Positions 1 to 11,300 of a DNA stretch of 64,000 bases are shown in pieces. The position numbers and the translations under genes are program-made. Positions within the stretch are counted from its first letter, which is position 1. Every line of letters starts with the position of its first letter. The notes beneath the pieces are model-generated. The model saw only the letters and a list, made by a program, of their open reading frames with translations. It was not told the DNA's origin and did no database searches. Source of the stretch: Liriodendron chinense (lineage: Eukaryota > Streptophyta > Magnoliopsida > Magnoliales > Magnoliaceae); the NCBI GenBank assembly GCA_003013855.2, contig ML058548.1, positions 620,001 to 684,000 on the forward strand, in the 5' to 3' direction.

Positions 1-2500
1 TCATTTTATTTCCTTGGGCTCACCTTGTGATGGGCAATGAGATGGATGGGCTGGATCATCCATGAATGGGCCCCACTTGCTAATAAAATAAATAAAAGAA
101 AAAAAAGGGGGAGAGAGTGCCGCTGGACAGACAGTGTCCAGAGGACGCTGCTGCCTAGCAGTGCGTGGGCTAAGCCCCTTTTGGGCGTTGACCGTGGGTC
201 CCCACTCGTGGGACCCACCTTGATGCATGTATTTGATCCATGCCGTCCGTCTGTTTCTCCAGCCCATTTTAAGGCTGGGTACCAAAAATGAAGTAGATCC
301 AGATCTCGGGTAGACCACATCATAGAAAACAGTGGAGATAGGGATGTCCACTGTCGAAACTCTTTGGGCCCACCGTGATGTTTGTGAGCATTTTTACCAG
401 TCCAATATTGGACTCTGCGGCTTCCTCATGAGTTGGGGAACCTGATGAACGGATTGGATTATACCCTTGTGGGCCCCACTTGATATAAACTGAAAAGAAA
501 AAAAAAGAGAGGATGGAGAACCTGGACGCTGGACGTCCTCAGCGTCAGGGACGCTGGGACGGTCCAGCGTCAGGACGCTGGAACGTGGGAATGGGGTCCC
601 CACTCGTGGGACCCACCTTGATGTTTATGTTGTATCCACACCGTCTATCTGTTTTCCCAGATCATTTTAGGGCCAAGGCCCAAATATGAAATCGATCCAA
701 ATCTTAAACGGACCGCACCACATGAAACAGTGGAAATAATGATGTCTACTGTCAGAATTTGTTTGGCCCACCTTGATGTCTGTGGGCCGTATCATACACC
801 CAATATAGGGCTCATTGGATCTTCCACAAGTTGGGGAACCTGATAGACGGAGTGGATCACCCTTACGTGGGCCCCACTCGATCAAAACCATGAAAAAAAA
901 GAGAAAGAAAGAAAAGAAGAAGGAGAGGCGTCGCTGACGCTGGGAGTACCAGCGTCCACGGACGCTGGGCTCGCTGCCCAGCTGGTGGCCCACTGTATGG
1001 GTCCCACCATGATGCGGGTGCTATATCCACACCGTCCATCCATTTGAGGAGATCGTTTTAGGGCATGGTCTGAAGAATGAGACAGATCCAAATCTCCAGT
1101 GGACCCCACTTGAGATAAAATAGTGGGGACAGTGACAAACCGTTGAGACCTTCCTATGGCCCACCATGATGTTTATTTGAGATCCAACTTGTTCATAAGT
1201 TTACACATGCGTGTGAAGAAGGGAAAGCAACAATATCAGCTTGATCAAAAACTTCTGTGGGCCCCTCTTGATGAGATAAAAAAATAAATAAATAGATAAA
1301 TAAATAAATAAATAAAGTAAAGAAGAGAGAGAAGGAAGGGGGCACTGGCCGTGGGTTGGCTGGGCTGCCCAGCAGGTGGCCCACTAGTGGGACCCACCTA
1401 GAATGTATGTGCTTTATCTATTCCGTCCATATGTTTATCCAGCTCATTTTAGTGGCTGAGCCCAAAATTTAAGCGTATCCAAATGTCAAGTGGACCATGC
1501 CATGGGAAATAGTGGGAATAATGATCTCCACCATTGAAACGTTTCCAGCCCTATAGTGATGTTTATTTGTCATTCAACCTATTCATAAGATCACACCTAT
1601 ATGGATGAGTGGGAAAACAAAATATCAGTTTGATTCAAAACTCTTGGGGCCCGTCTGGGTGCCACGCTCCAAGCAGCGTGCTTTAGCACGCTGCCCAGCA
1701 GGTGGCCTACCCTATGGGTCCCACCACGATGTATCTGTTTTATCTATGCCGACCATCTATTTTTTCATATTATTTTAGTCCATGGGCCCTCCAAGAAAAG
1801 ATGAGGTAAATACAAACCTCAGGTGGACCACAGTGTAGGAAACAGTAGTCATTGATGCCCACCTTTGAAACCTTCCTTGGGGCCATTGTAATGTTTATTT
1901 ATCCATCTAACCAAAGGTGATGGGGCCCAACTTTGGATCCCACCTTGATGAATGTTGGGTATACCTTATCGTTCTTCTTGGCAGGGGTGTGGGCCCAGTT
2001 TTGGGTGGGCCACACGTAGAAAATAAGGGTGATTGAATGCCTACCATTAGAAACTTTACAGGACCCATCTGTTATGTTTATTTGCCATTCTTCCTGCTCA
2101 TAAGTCACCTAACCATGGGTGGGGTTCCACACGTGTGGTGTGCGGGCCCCACCATGGTGTTTGGTTGCCATCTTACTTGATTAGTGGGAAATCACAAATA
2201 TCGGGTTGATCCTAAACTGTTGGGGCCCATTGATGTATATGGCTTCCCCACTCCTTTGTCCGGTTATCCCCAACCATGGGTCCACCTTGTTATGCATGTG
2301 TTCTATCCACGTCAGCCATTGGCCACTACGGTGCGATATGTATGTTGCCCATCGATTAGGGCTGCCTTAATTTTGTGCTTGATCCAAACCATCCAAATGA
2401 ATGGACCCTAGCATGTTATGTACAGGATGGCTTTAGGACCACCTTAGCATGCTTGTTCGAATGACCGCGTTGTCCATCCCGTGGATCCACCTTGATGATT
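1..2500. repeat. Diverged tandem GGGCCCACC-type repeat units
   Basis: Imperfect copies of a unit opening with a GGGACCCACCTTGATG-like phrase, followed by a TTATCCA..CCGTCCATC-like phrase, begin near 205, 602, 998, 1388 and 1714. Weaker copies lie near 1936, 2145, 2277 and 2480. The first five are 325-400 bp apart. Each better unit carries an A/G-rich tract and then a GC-rich cluster of GGACGCTGG / CCAGCGTCC words, for example 526-589 and 926-990. Only short, mutually overlapping frames occur, so I see no gene. The same phrase recurs in the ends of the CACTA element and at 62760-63100, so a transposon origin is likely but unproven. Confidence 0.7.
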
Positions 2501-5189
2501 AGTTGTGTAAACCCTTATTGAAAGGTCATTTAGATCTGGATCCATGGGAATCCTTAAAGTTCGCTCGATCCAAGTCATAGGGCTACTTTCTTAAACTCAC
2601 CCTATTGAACTGTCTTGTCAATTCACTTTGTTAACTCACTATGTTGACTCGCCTTATCAACCTGCCTTATTGACTCACTATGTTGATTGATCCTGGTAAC
2701 TCAGCTTGTTGTATACTTATATGACTCACCCCTTCTACCCATGTACCCAACTATTAAAGACCACCATATCGTGTATATCCCATCCACACCATCCGTTTAC
2801 CTTTAGGACGAGTGTGGGGCTCATCCTCGACGTTAGTATGTCATCTATGCCATCCATTATATGGAGCCTATCTTGCAGTATGAGGTTAGACCTGTCGTCC
2901 CTTTTTGGACCTCATCGTATTGATCATCTATCTCAGATTACCCTACCATTTATGATTCTTTGTCATGACCTGTCTATCTTGCAACCCATTCTATGACATT
3001 CCTTTTACGGACCATTATTGTGTTTATCTCAACTGTACTACCGCACTATGGGTTTCGGCATGATTTTGGGTATTCTACCTTGCCGCTCAAAGTAGGTTCT
3101 ACCTTTGATGTGTCGGTAGTGTATTCAATCATTTTCTTTCCATTTGGGTTATCTGAATGTTGAAGGTTAATCCACACTGTTCAATTGTTGGACCATCTGT
3201 GTTGTTGTATACCATCCATTTAGGGTCCTATCTCTTTGTGTTTATTTATGTTATAAGTGAATTATCTTTTTATGATGTTTTTTAGTATGTCTGTTGGCAC
3301 ACGTAGTGTTGTTGGAATACTCATATGTGATCTTTATACTATATGCTTCGACGACCACCATGCATGTGTAATGAGTATGCATCCCGAATCACCATTGTTA
3401 GTTGGGGACCACTAGGGCATAAACGCATTCATAAAGCATTCGAGATGTAGTCGCGCAAATGTAATTCACGTGCTCTCTATTGGAAACCTCTCCAATAGGT
3501 ATGGGACTATTCGAGGACAGGAGTCTATCATCCTGACTTACACTGTATGGTAGGAATAGCTTAGAATACCTTGTAGCCCTTGGTGCGAGATTCCCTGGCT
3601 AGCGACATCCCGCACTATGACTCGATCATTCATATGTGTCCCCTCATCTTAATCATATCTCAAATAAGTTGGACTAGATTGATTTATTGCCATCGTGGCA
3701 GATTGACTACTTGTTGGCACTCATACTGTATGCTTGGCTCATGCATCATGAATGCTTGGTTCATCTGATTGTCTTGTCTCAACCGGCCATAGCGGTCGCG
3801 TTGTTGTGCAGTTCATTACCAGTTGACGGTGACATTGTATTTGAGACCCTATAGTTTTATGGTGCTCTTTGGAGACTTGCACAGGCATGTCGTCCTACGT
3901 TTGTATGCATGGTTACATTTCGGACCGTCTGCTTGTGCCGCATATAGCATGGTTACTACGTTGCAACCATAGCTCCATCGTGGCTTGCAGAACACCGAAA
4001 ATATGTGATTTTTAAACTGGATGCCAAAGATGTCTCTGGGTGAAAGTCCCTGATCCCGTTGGTACCAAGGTGGGTGCTCCATTCAAGGACCGGGTGGTTT
4101 AATCATACACCAGTATGCCGAATACCAAACGGTGGTGTTTTCCACTGCACGTGGTCAGTTTGGAAGGAGGTCTGACCTAACCTGCCGGAAGAGTGTTGGC
4201 AAAGTGGGTTGAGTTTGACCAGCTGTGAGTAGGTTCGCTATTGCACCAGATAGGCTTTGGCATTCTACTGGTGAGTAGTGAGGTCTGTGAGACCCCGGTG
4301 ATGTTCCGTTTCAGAGATGGTATTGGTATCAGTGATGTGACTGATGTTCTGTATGGTGTGGGACGGTCCTGACGTGGGCGGGTGTGATGTGGGCGGGGCT
4401 GTAAGCCTGGGCGAGCTACCACACTGGGCGAGCTACCAGTTCCGAGTCCTGCATTGCTTAGGCGATCGCGATATGATTGTATCTGGACTACTGTACTGAG
4501 AGGTGGTGATTTGCATACATGCATTGGATCATTGCATGTGACATTAGACCCTGTAGGCCATTGCATAGTATGAGTATATAGCCTTGGTAGGCCGGTTACC
4601 TGTATTACATGCTTGCATAGCCATGGCAGGCTAGTTATTTGTATTGCATGCTTGCATAGCTGTGGTAGGCTGGTTATTCATATCACATGATCGTGTAGCC
4701 TAATTAGGCTAAGTTTTGGTTTAGATTTCTCATCATGCTTTACTGCTTACTCTGATATTTATCATGCTTGTCATATGCATTGCGCACGCACACACGCACT
4801 CACAAAGTTCGTTCGAAGCTTATGCGCATTTGTTACGCTGCAGGTTATACCAGAGTGTATCAGAAACGTTGAGTTGGAGTTGGGAGTGCAGTAGCAGGAG
4901 GTGCCGAATTGTGCACAGTTTTTATATTTACGCATTGTGTATTTACCTTTCAGTACTGTATGTAAACGAAATGACTTAGTGGAAATATTGTGTTTGTCTT
5001 TGATGGTACTCATATGGTGATACTTATGTTTCAAAAAAAAATTCAGACCTTAAAATCCTCCTTGTGGTATCCTAGGATCGGAACCTGGCGTGTGGGGTTA
5101 GGATCCGAGATCGGGGTGCTACAGAGGCTGCCACCTCTAAATTCGGGTTACAGCGAATGGACGTCGAGAACCGAATTTGGGGCGTGACA
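2501..5189. other. Gene-free LTR-like DNA with a possible minus-strand LTR edge at 5189
   Basis: No frame here resembles a protein. The right edge on the plus strand reads GGGGCGTGACA. Its reverse complement, TGTCACGCCCC, is a common start for plant Gypsy LTRs, and the adjoining bases on that strand (AAGAAAAA) could be a polypurine tract. The other edge was not located, so this may be a solo or truncated LTR that ends the Tat element at 5190. The body includes a ~40-bp minisatellite (listed separately) and simple CT/TG-biased sequence. Confidence 0.35.
4572..4720. repeat. Three-to-four-copy ~40-bp minisatellite
   Basis: Successive imperfect copies of a phrase of the form TAGCC.TGG.AGGC.GGTTA, each followed by a pyrimidine-rich spacer and GCATGCTTGCA, start near 4577, 4617 and 4658. 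A truncated copy follows at about 4697. No coding role is apparent. Confidence 0.6.
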
Positions 5190-5278
5190 TTTTTCTTGGC
5201 CGGAGTCAAGTCATCGCCTAATTTTGTCATTTTTCTCTCTTTTTCTCTCATTTTTTTTCTTCCATTTTTACCTGTAAC

Positions 5279-5490
5279 ACCCCTTTGGGTTTTCACTACG
5301 TTCGGATTGCCCATTGTTTTTGCCCATGGCGCCCTTTCGGGTTTTCACCATGTCTCGGGTATTTGATCTTGCCCACCCCTTGGCAGCTTTTCCTTTTTAC
5401 CCCTAGCGCCCTTTCGGGTTTTCACTAGGTCCGTTGTGCATCCGCTGTTTTTACTCGAGGTGCCCTTATGGGTTTTCGCCTCGCCCATTC
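5279..5490 (-). repeat. Tat 3' non-coding region with GAAAACCC repeats
   Basis: On the plus strand, four imperfect copies of a GCGCCCTTTCGGGTTTTCAC phrase lie at about 5281, 5330, 5407 and 5460. On the minus strand they read GTGAAAACCCGAAAGGGCGC, a phrase I associate with the stretch between pol and the 3' LTR of Tat-type elements. No reading frame is present. The nested Athila insertion immediately follows at 5533. Confidence 0.55.
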
Positions 5491-5775
5491 TTCTGCTTTG
5501 GATATGCATTTTTTTTTCTTTTTCTGCTTCTGAGGTGTGTTGAGCTCTTAATTATGCATATTCTAACCCCAATTCATCACTCATTGTGCAAGGTTTGTAT
5601 GGTTTGGAAGCTAATTCAATGCATGTTGTGTGACTACAGGATTGAGGGTGGACTCTACTCAATTGAAGATATAATGAGCTCATTTGGAACTATTCTAATA
5701 AAGAAAGAAAGAACTAAAGAAGAAAAGAAAGCAGAAGGAAGAAAGAAAGGAAAAATACAAGAAGAAAAGAGGGCT

Positions 5776-6090
5776 GACCGGTCGTGACCGGTCGGCCAAG
5801 GAAGCCAGACCGGTCAGTGACCGGTCAGCCATGCAGATTTGGCCCCTACTGAAGACGTCCGACCGGTCTTGACCGGTCGGACATATACTGGAATTTCATT
5901 GAAAAGGACCGACCGGTCAAGACCGGTCGGTCATTGCTGCTGTAAGGTGGATGAAAACATCCGACCGGTCTTGACCGGTCGGATAGGCTTGCTGGACTGA
6001 TGTTCTACTAGGTCCGACCGGTCTTGACCGGTCGGGCATACCTGCTGGAGTGTTTTCACTTGAGGCCGACCGGTCATGACCGGTCGGCCA
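5776..6090 (+). promoter_or_regulatory. Array of seven GACCGGTC palindrome pairs in the 5' LTR
   Basis: Seven copies of the form GACCGGTC-NN-GACCGGTC lie at about 5776, 5808, 5861, 5913, 5963, 6016 and 6069, so the spacing is near 50 bp. The two middle bases vary (GT, AG, TT, AA, TT, TT, AT). Each 8-mer is a perfect palindrome, and the pair with its CCG/CGG flanks is palindromic again. The array lies 100-420 bp upstream of the TATA box, where an LTR enhancer is expected. The regulatory role is inference; the array itself is directly visible. Confidence 0.8.
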
Positions 6091-6192
6091 TGCGTACTGA
6101 GTTAGAAATTCCTAATTTCATCCCGATTTTCTCTGCGCTGCGTAAGTGTTACGCAAGTTCTCGATTCTTCCGAAGTTGTGGAGCTTCCAGAC

Positions 6193-6200
6193 TATAAAAG
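6193..6200 (+). promoter_or_regulatory. LTR TATA box
   Basis: TATAAAAG follows the palindrome array and precedes GGACACCT. The same box occurs at 14976-14983 in the 3' LTR, and a box with matching surroundings is at 61668 in the related solo LTR. Confidence 0.75.
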
Positions 6201-7173
6201 GACACCTAGGGATCGTTCCTAGGGCATCCTAGAAGGGTTCAAGCGAGGTTGGAGACTGTGGAAGTGGAGATTGGAGTTTCACAACTCCTTTTGGTTTGCT
6301 TTGCTGTTTTCATGCTTTTAGTAGTTGTTTCATGTTTCCTTGGATCATGAGCAGCTAAGCCTCTTAGCTAGGGCTAAGAGGTGAAGCTTGTAGTGTATCC
6401 AAGATGTTTTAATTCGTAGTTAAGTGGTTTTCAGTTTGGAATTCATGATTATGAACTAAGGTTTGAAGTTTATACAAGTTTTAAGTAATTTCTCTTAGTC
6501 TTGTGATGACTCATGGATGTTTGGATGAATTACTTATCTTCTTAATTTGTTTGCAACGGTCTAGACCTGTATGATCCGAGGAATTGGAGTGCGCTCTAGT
6601 ACCAAGCTCTTCATAAAGGGGCTTCATGCCAAAGTTCTAGTTTTGGTTGATTATCTGGAATATGTACGGACTGTGCATATAATTTGAATCTAGTTCAAAT
6701 CATGATCTAGCCTTGTCTTGTGAGAAGACTTGAGGATGGTTATGATTGGGAATTGGACATATAGAAAAGGTGAATGACCTATGCAATGAGCATGCTCAGA
6801 TCAGCCTAGAGTTGAGCGAACTTTATGCACAGAACTTACATATTGCAGACTTCTGGTTTAACAGTTCTATCATCCGACTAGATAGACCTGACTGGTGACT
6901 CTAGTTGAGAGAATGGGAAACCACAGCGGATTGAACATCGAGGATTGCTACAAGTGGATCCTCGAACCCCTAGTACCTTCTTATAATTGTTTACATTCAA
7001 TTTAGCTTAAAACTGTTAATCGCACACATTCTATTCAAACTTTGATTGTTAGCTTCAATAGAAACTTGTGAATGAATTTGTGACATCCTACATAAGTCCC
7101 TGTGGATCGACCTCGGTAGTACTGAGTTTATTACTACATCGCAACCCTACACTTGGGGAAGCGAACAAGTTTT

Positions 7174-7191
7174 TGGCGCCGTTGCCGGGGA
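7174..7191 (+). other. Primer binding site, tRNA-Asp type
   Basis: TGGCGCCGTTGCCGGGGA starts six bases after the 5' LTR. It is the exact complement of the 3' end of plant tRNA-Asp (ending CAACGGCGCCA), the usual primer of Athila-type elements. It primes minus-strand DNA synthesis. Confidence 0.9.
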
Positions 7192-7738
7192 CCTTGACGG
7201 TTTTCACAAATTTCTGAAATTAGTATCTATTTAGGAATCTTTTAGATTTTTAGAACTAACTTAGTTTATTTATTTGATTTTTTTCTTTTCAGGGATTTCT
7301 AGGAAGCTGAAGAAGATACAAGAGTTTCAAGTGCGAATCAGGTTCTATCTTTCTAAACCTTACTCTTCTCCTTCTCCTAGTCATTCTTATTTTATTCATC
7401 TCTTGTAGAGTGGGTGGAGACTCCTTTTGGATCTCTGAAAGGTCGGCCTTTTTGCCACCTGGATTCCTATTGGTCGGCTCTGCCGTCTTGGATCACCTTG
7501 TGCTCAGGGATTTCTTTTCTCATCTCTACTCCTCTTTCTCCTTTTTCTGCACCTTTTCTCAAAAGATTTAAAGAGTGGGTGGGGTGTTCTCTGAACCCCT
7601 ATTGACCAGGAGAAATCGGTCTCTATCTTTGTTTCTGGCCTAGCCATTGCAAGACACCTTGTGCTTCAGTCTTAGAGAAGAGTAAAGAAAAGGAAGGAAG
7701 AATTCTCTTTTCTTTTTGTTTCTTATTTTTGGTTTTGC
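7192..7738 (+). other. Untranslated leader of the Athila element
   Basis: About 550 bp between the primer site and the gag-pol start. It contains T-rich stretches and one 63-codon frame (7414-7605) with no recognisable family, which I do not call a gene. Packaging signals would be expected here, but I cannot identify one by eye. Confidence 0.6.
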
Positions 7739-8349
7739 ATGCCACATTGGGCTCGGGATTCCAATAACCGACTCATAAGTGAAGGGGGGATAGTAGAAGG
7801 GATTGATAGAGAGCCACGTGCTAGGAGACATCTAAATTCTCCAATTTTATCTGAAAGTATGGCTACAAATCAACCTAACCCGGTTCAAAATCAAACCGAA
7901 ACAGGGGAGAATGTGGTTGAGAATGTTCCCCGACCTAGGACTTTACGTGATTTCTTGCAACCTGCAAGAACAAGCACTCCCTCATGCATAGTATTTCCAC
8001 CAAATGCAGGGAATGTGGATTTGAAACCGGGAGTGATCAATCTTCTCCCTAAATTCCATGGTTTAGACAGTGAAAGTGCCTATCAACACTTTAGGGAGTT
8101 TGATGAGGTAATCACCACCATGCACTTTGCAAATGTGACTGAAGATGTAGTAAGACTTAAATTCTTCCCTTTCACTCTTAAGGATAAAGCCAAGGGTTGG
8201 CTGTATGCATTAAGGCCAAGATCAATCGGGTCATGGAACGATATGCACAGAGAATTTATAAAAAAATTCTTCCCTACTCACAAAACGAACATGCTTAAGC
8301 GCCTTATCATGAACTTTGCCCAAAAGGAGGATGAAACCTTTTCCCAATG

Positions 8350-8385
<36 letters not shown>

Positions 8386-11300
8386 ACATCATGGCTATGA
8401 AAATTGGCGGATTATAAGTTTTTTCTATGAAGGACTGATTCCATCCATGCGCCAATTTATAGAGATGATGTGTAATGGGGAGTTCATGAATAAGGAAGCT
8501 GATGAAGCATGGGATTATCTGGAAGAATTGGCTGAAAGTGCACAATCTTGGGACACACCTAAACCAACAAATTCCAAGATTGGCCAACAAAAGGAAAAGG
8601 GAGGAATGTATGTCCTATCAGAAGAAGATAGCATAAGTGCACGGTTAGCTAGCCTTACAAGAAAGGTCGAAGCCATGGAATTAAGGAAAGGAGAAACAAT
8701 CAACTCCACTGAGGTTGAAACTGTTTGTGGAATTTGTGCTGGAAATCAACATGCTACACCAGATTGTCCCACAATTTCAGCAGTCCAAAGCATCCTACAA
8801 GAACAAACAAATGCCATAAACAGTTATCAGCAGCAATATGGTGCTCCAAACTCAAATACGTATAATCCTAATTGGAAGAACCATCCCAACTTCAGTTGGA
8901 GGAATGGACCCACTGCAAATGCAAACAACACTCCAAAAGTATCACTAGAAGAGATGTTGGGTGCACTCGTATCGGTCCAGAATGAGTATAACAAGACAAA
9001 TTCTCTAAAAATAGATGGGTTCATGCAAGAGCAATTGAAATTCAATCAAAATTCAAACCAAGCCATTAATGAATTGAAAACATCTCTGGCTAGAGTTGAA
9101 GCTCACCTGAGTGGTAGAGAGAAGGGCACACTTCCTGCTCAAACTCTTCCTAACCCAAGGACCCAGTATGAGATACAAGATGCAAGCTCATCCTCCCACC
9201 ATACGGAACATGTCCAAGCTATCACCACTTTGAGAAGTGGGAAAGAAATTGATAAATCCAATCCGGTGAAGGCTCCCAAGCCTAAGGATCCAGAAACTCC
9301 CAAAGAGGATGATAGCCCAAACAATATTCCACAAGAGAAAGAACCGGAAAGACAATACAAGCCGGTTGCCCCATTTCCACAAAGGTTGATTTCACCTAAA
9401 CCTTTAGATAAAAATCTGGAAATTCTGGAAGTTTTCAAGCAGGTGAAGATCAACATTCCGCTGTTGGATGCAATAAAACAAATACCATCTTATGCCAAAT
9501 TTTTAAAGGAATTGTGTACAATCAAAAGGAAACACAACGTCCACAACAAAGTGCTTTTGGCTGAGAATTTGAGTGCCATCATCAAACAAGAGGTGCCCCA
9601 AAAATACAAAGATCCGGGTAGTCCAACCATATCATGCATCATAGGAGACTACCAAATTAAACAAGCCCTACTCGACTTGGGGGCAAGTGTGAATCTCATT
9701 CCATACTCGGTCTATGAACAACTTGGGTTAGGTGAATTGAAACCCACCAAAACCACACTCCAACTTGCTGATAGATCCATCCGGATACCGAGAGGAATGG
9801 TAGAGGATGTTCTAGTCCAAGTTGATAAATTCTACTACCCAGTAGATTTTATTGTCTTGGACACACATCCTGTGATAGGCACCGGTACTCAAATTCCCGT
9901 CATACTTGGACGACCGTTTCTAGCTACCTCAAACGCCATTATCAATTGTAGAAACGGACTTGTACAAATGTCCTTTGGAAATATGACCCTTGAGCTTAAC
10001 ATATTTGAGTTATGCAAACAACCGCGGGAAGTTGATGATGATATCCACGAATTAAACATGATCGAATCATTCGTGGAAGGTACAATCCCCTTGTCACTAT
10101 TTTCCGACCCTTTGGAGGCGTGTGTGGCCCATCTCCATGATATGAATGATGATACAACACAAGAGATGGATGCCATTCTAGATGTGATGATGGTGCGTGA
10201 AAATAAAAGATGGAGGATCCCAATTGAACCTTTGCCTATAAATGAGAACAAGGCCCTCCCATCCAACATTAAGGCACCAAAACTCGACCTAAAACCATTG
10301 CCAAGTGAGCTAAAATATGTTTATTTAGGTCGAGATGAGACATATCCAGTGGTGATTTCTTCCCACTTGGATGAGGAACAAGAGAGTAGGCTAATAGCCA
10401 CTCTATTAGAGCACAAGAGTGCCATCGGATGGACAATTGCGGATCTCAAAGGCATAAACCCACTGATTTGCACTCACCGCATACATCTTGAGGAAAATGC
10501 AAAGACATCCCGGCAACCACAAAGACGACTAAATCCAAATATGAAGGATGTGGTTAAGGCCGAAGTGGTGAAACTATTGGATGTAGGTATCATTTACCCA
10601 ATATCTGATAGCCAATGGGTGAGCCCAACTCAAGTGGTGCCAAAGAAATCCGGAATAACCATCATAGCCAATGCCAATAATGAACTCGTACCAACTAGAG
10701 TCACTACCGGTTGGAGAATGTGCATTGACTACAGAAAGCTAAACACTGTCACGAGGAAAGACCACTTCCCCCTACCGTTTGTTGATAAGATTTTAGAACG
10801 GTTGGCGGGTCATTCCCACTTTTGCTTTCTTGATGGCTATTCAGGGTACAACCAAATAGAAATTTCCCGTGAAGATCAAGAAAAGACTACATTCACATGT
10901 CCATTCGGTACTTTCGCCTATCGACGAATGCCGTTTGGACTATGTAATGCCCCTGCCACCTTTCAGCGTTGTATGATGAGCATCTTTTCTGACATGGTGG
11001 GGACCATTCTTGAAGTCTTCATGGATGATTTTTCTGTATTTGGTTGTAACTTTGATGAGTGCCTCAAGCACTTGAAATCTGTGCTAAAAAGATGTGAAGA
11101 AAAGAACCTTGTGCTCAATTGGGAAAAGTGTCACTTCATGGTTCAAAAGGGAATTGTACTTGGTCACATCGTTTCACAAAATGGAATTGAGGTGGACAAG
11201 GCGAAAATTGATCTTATCTCTAACCTCCCACCACCCAAAAGCATACGAGATATACGGTCCTTTTTAGGACACGCAGGATTTTATAGACGGTTCATAAAGG

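Larger units (their letters stand above)
5538..7167 (+). repeat. 5' LTR of the Athila element
   Basis: This 1630-bp repeat matches 14321-15950 almost exactly. It supplies the promoter for the gag-pol RNA. Order: AT-rich start, an A/G-rich AAAG tract (about 5698-5773), the GACCGGTC palindrome array (5776-6090), a TATA box (6193-6200), then the transcribed part ending GCGAACA next to the primer binding site. A CTCTTAGCTAGGGCTAAGAG hairpin at about 6360-6381 is shared with the LTRs at 27948 and 61178 and marks them as relatives. Confidence 0.95.

Noticed and set aside
4177..4566. 129-codon minus-strand frame
   Set aside because: No domain, odd composition, inside LTR-like repeats.
5776..6090. 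Regular palindromes with unique ~30-bp spacers resemble a CRISPR array
   Set aside because: The array lies in the U3 of a plant LTR, is duplicated in the 3' LTR, has no cas genes, and the host is a eukaryote.
7174..7191. Exact match to the 3' end of tRNA-Asp, possibly a tRNA gene
   Set aside because: Only the last 18 bases match, in complement, right after an LTR. This is a primer binding site.
7414..7605. 63-codon frame in the Athila leader
   Set aside because: No recognisable family, and it lies in an untranslated leader. Most likely chance.
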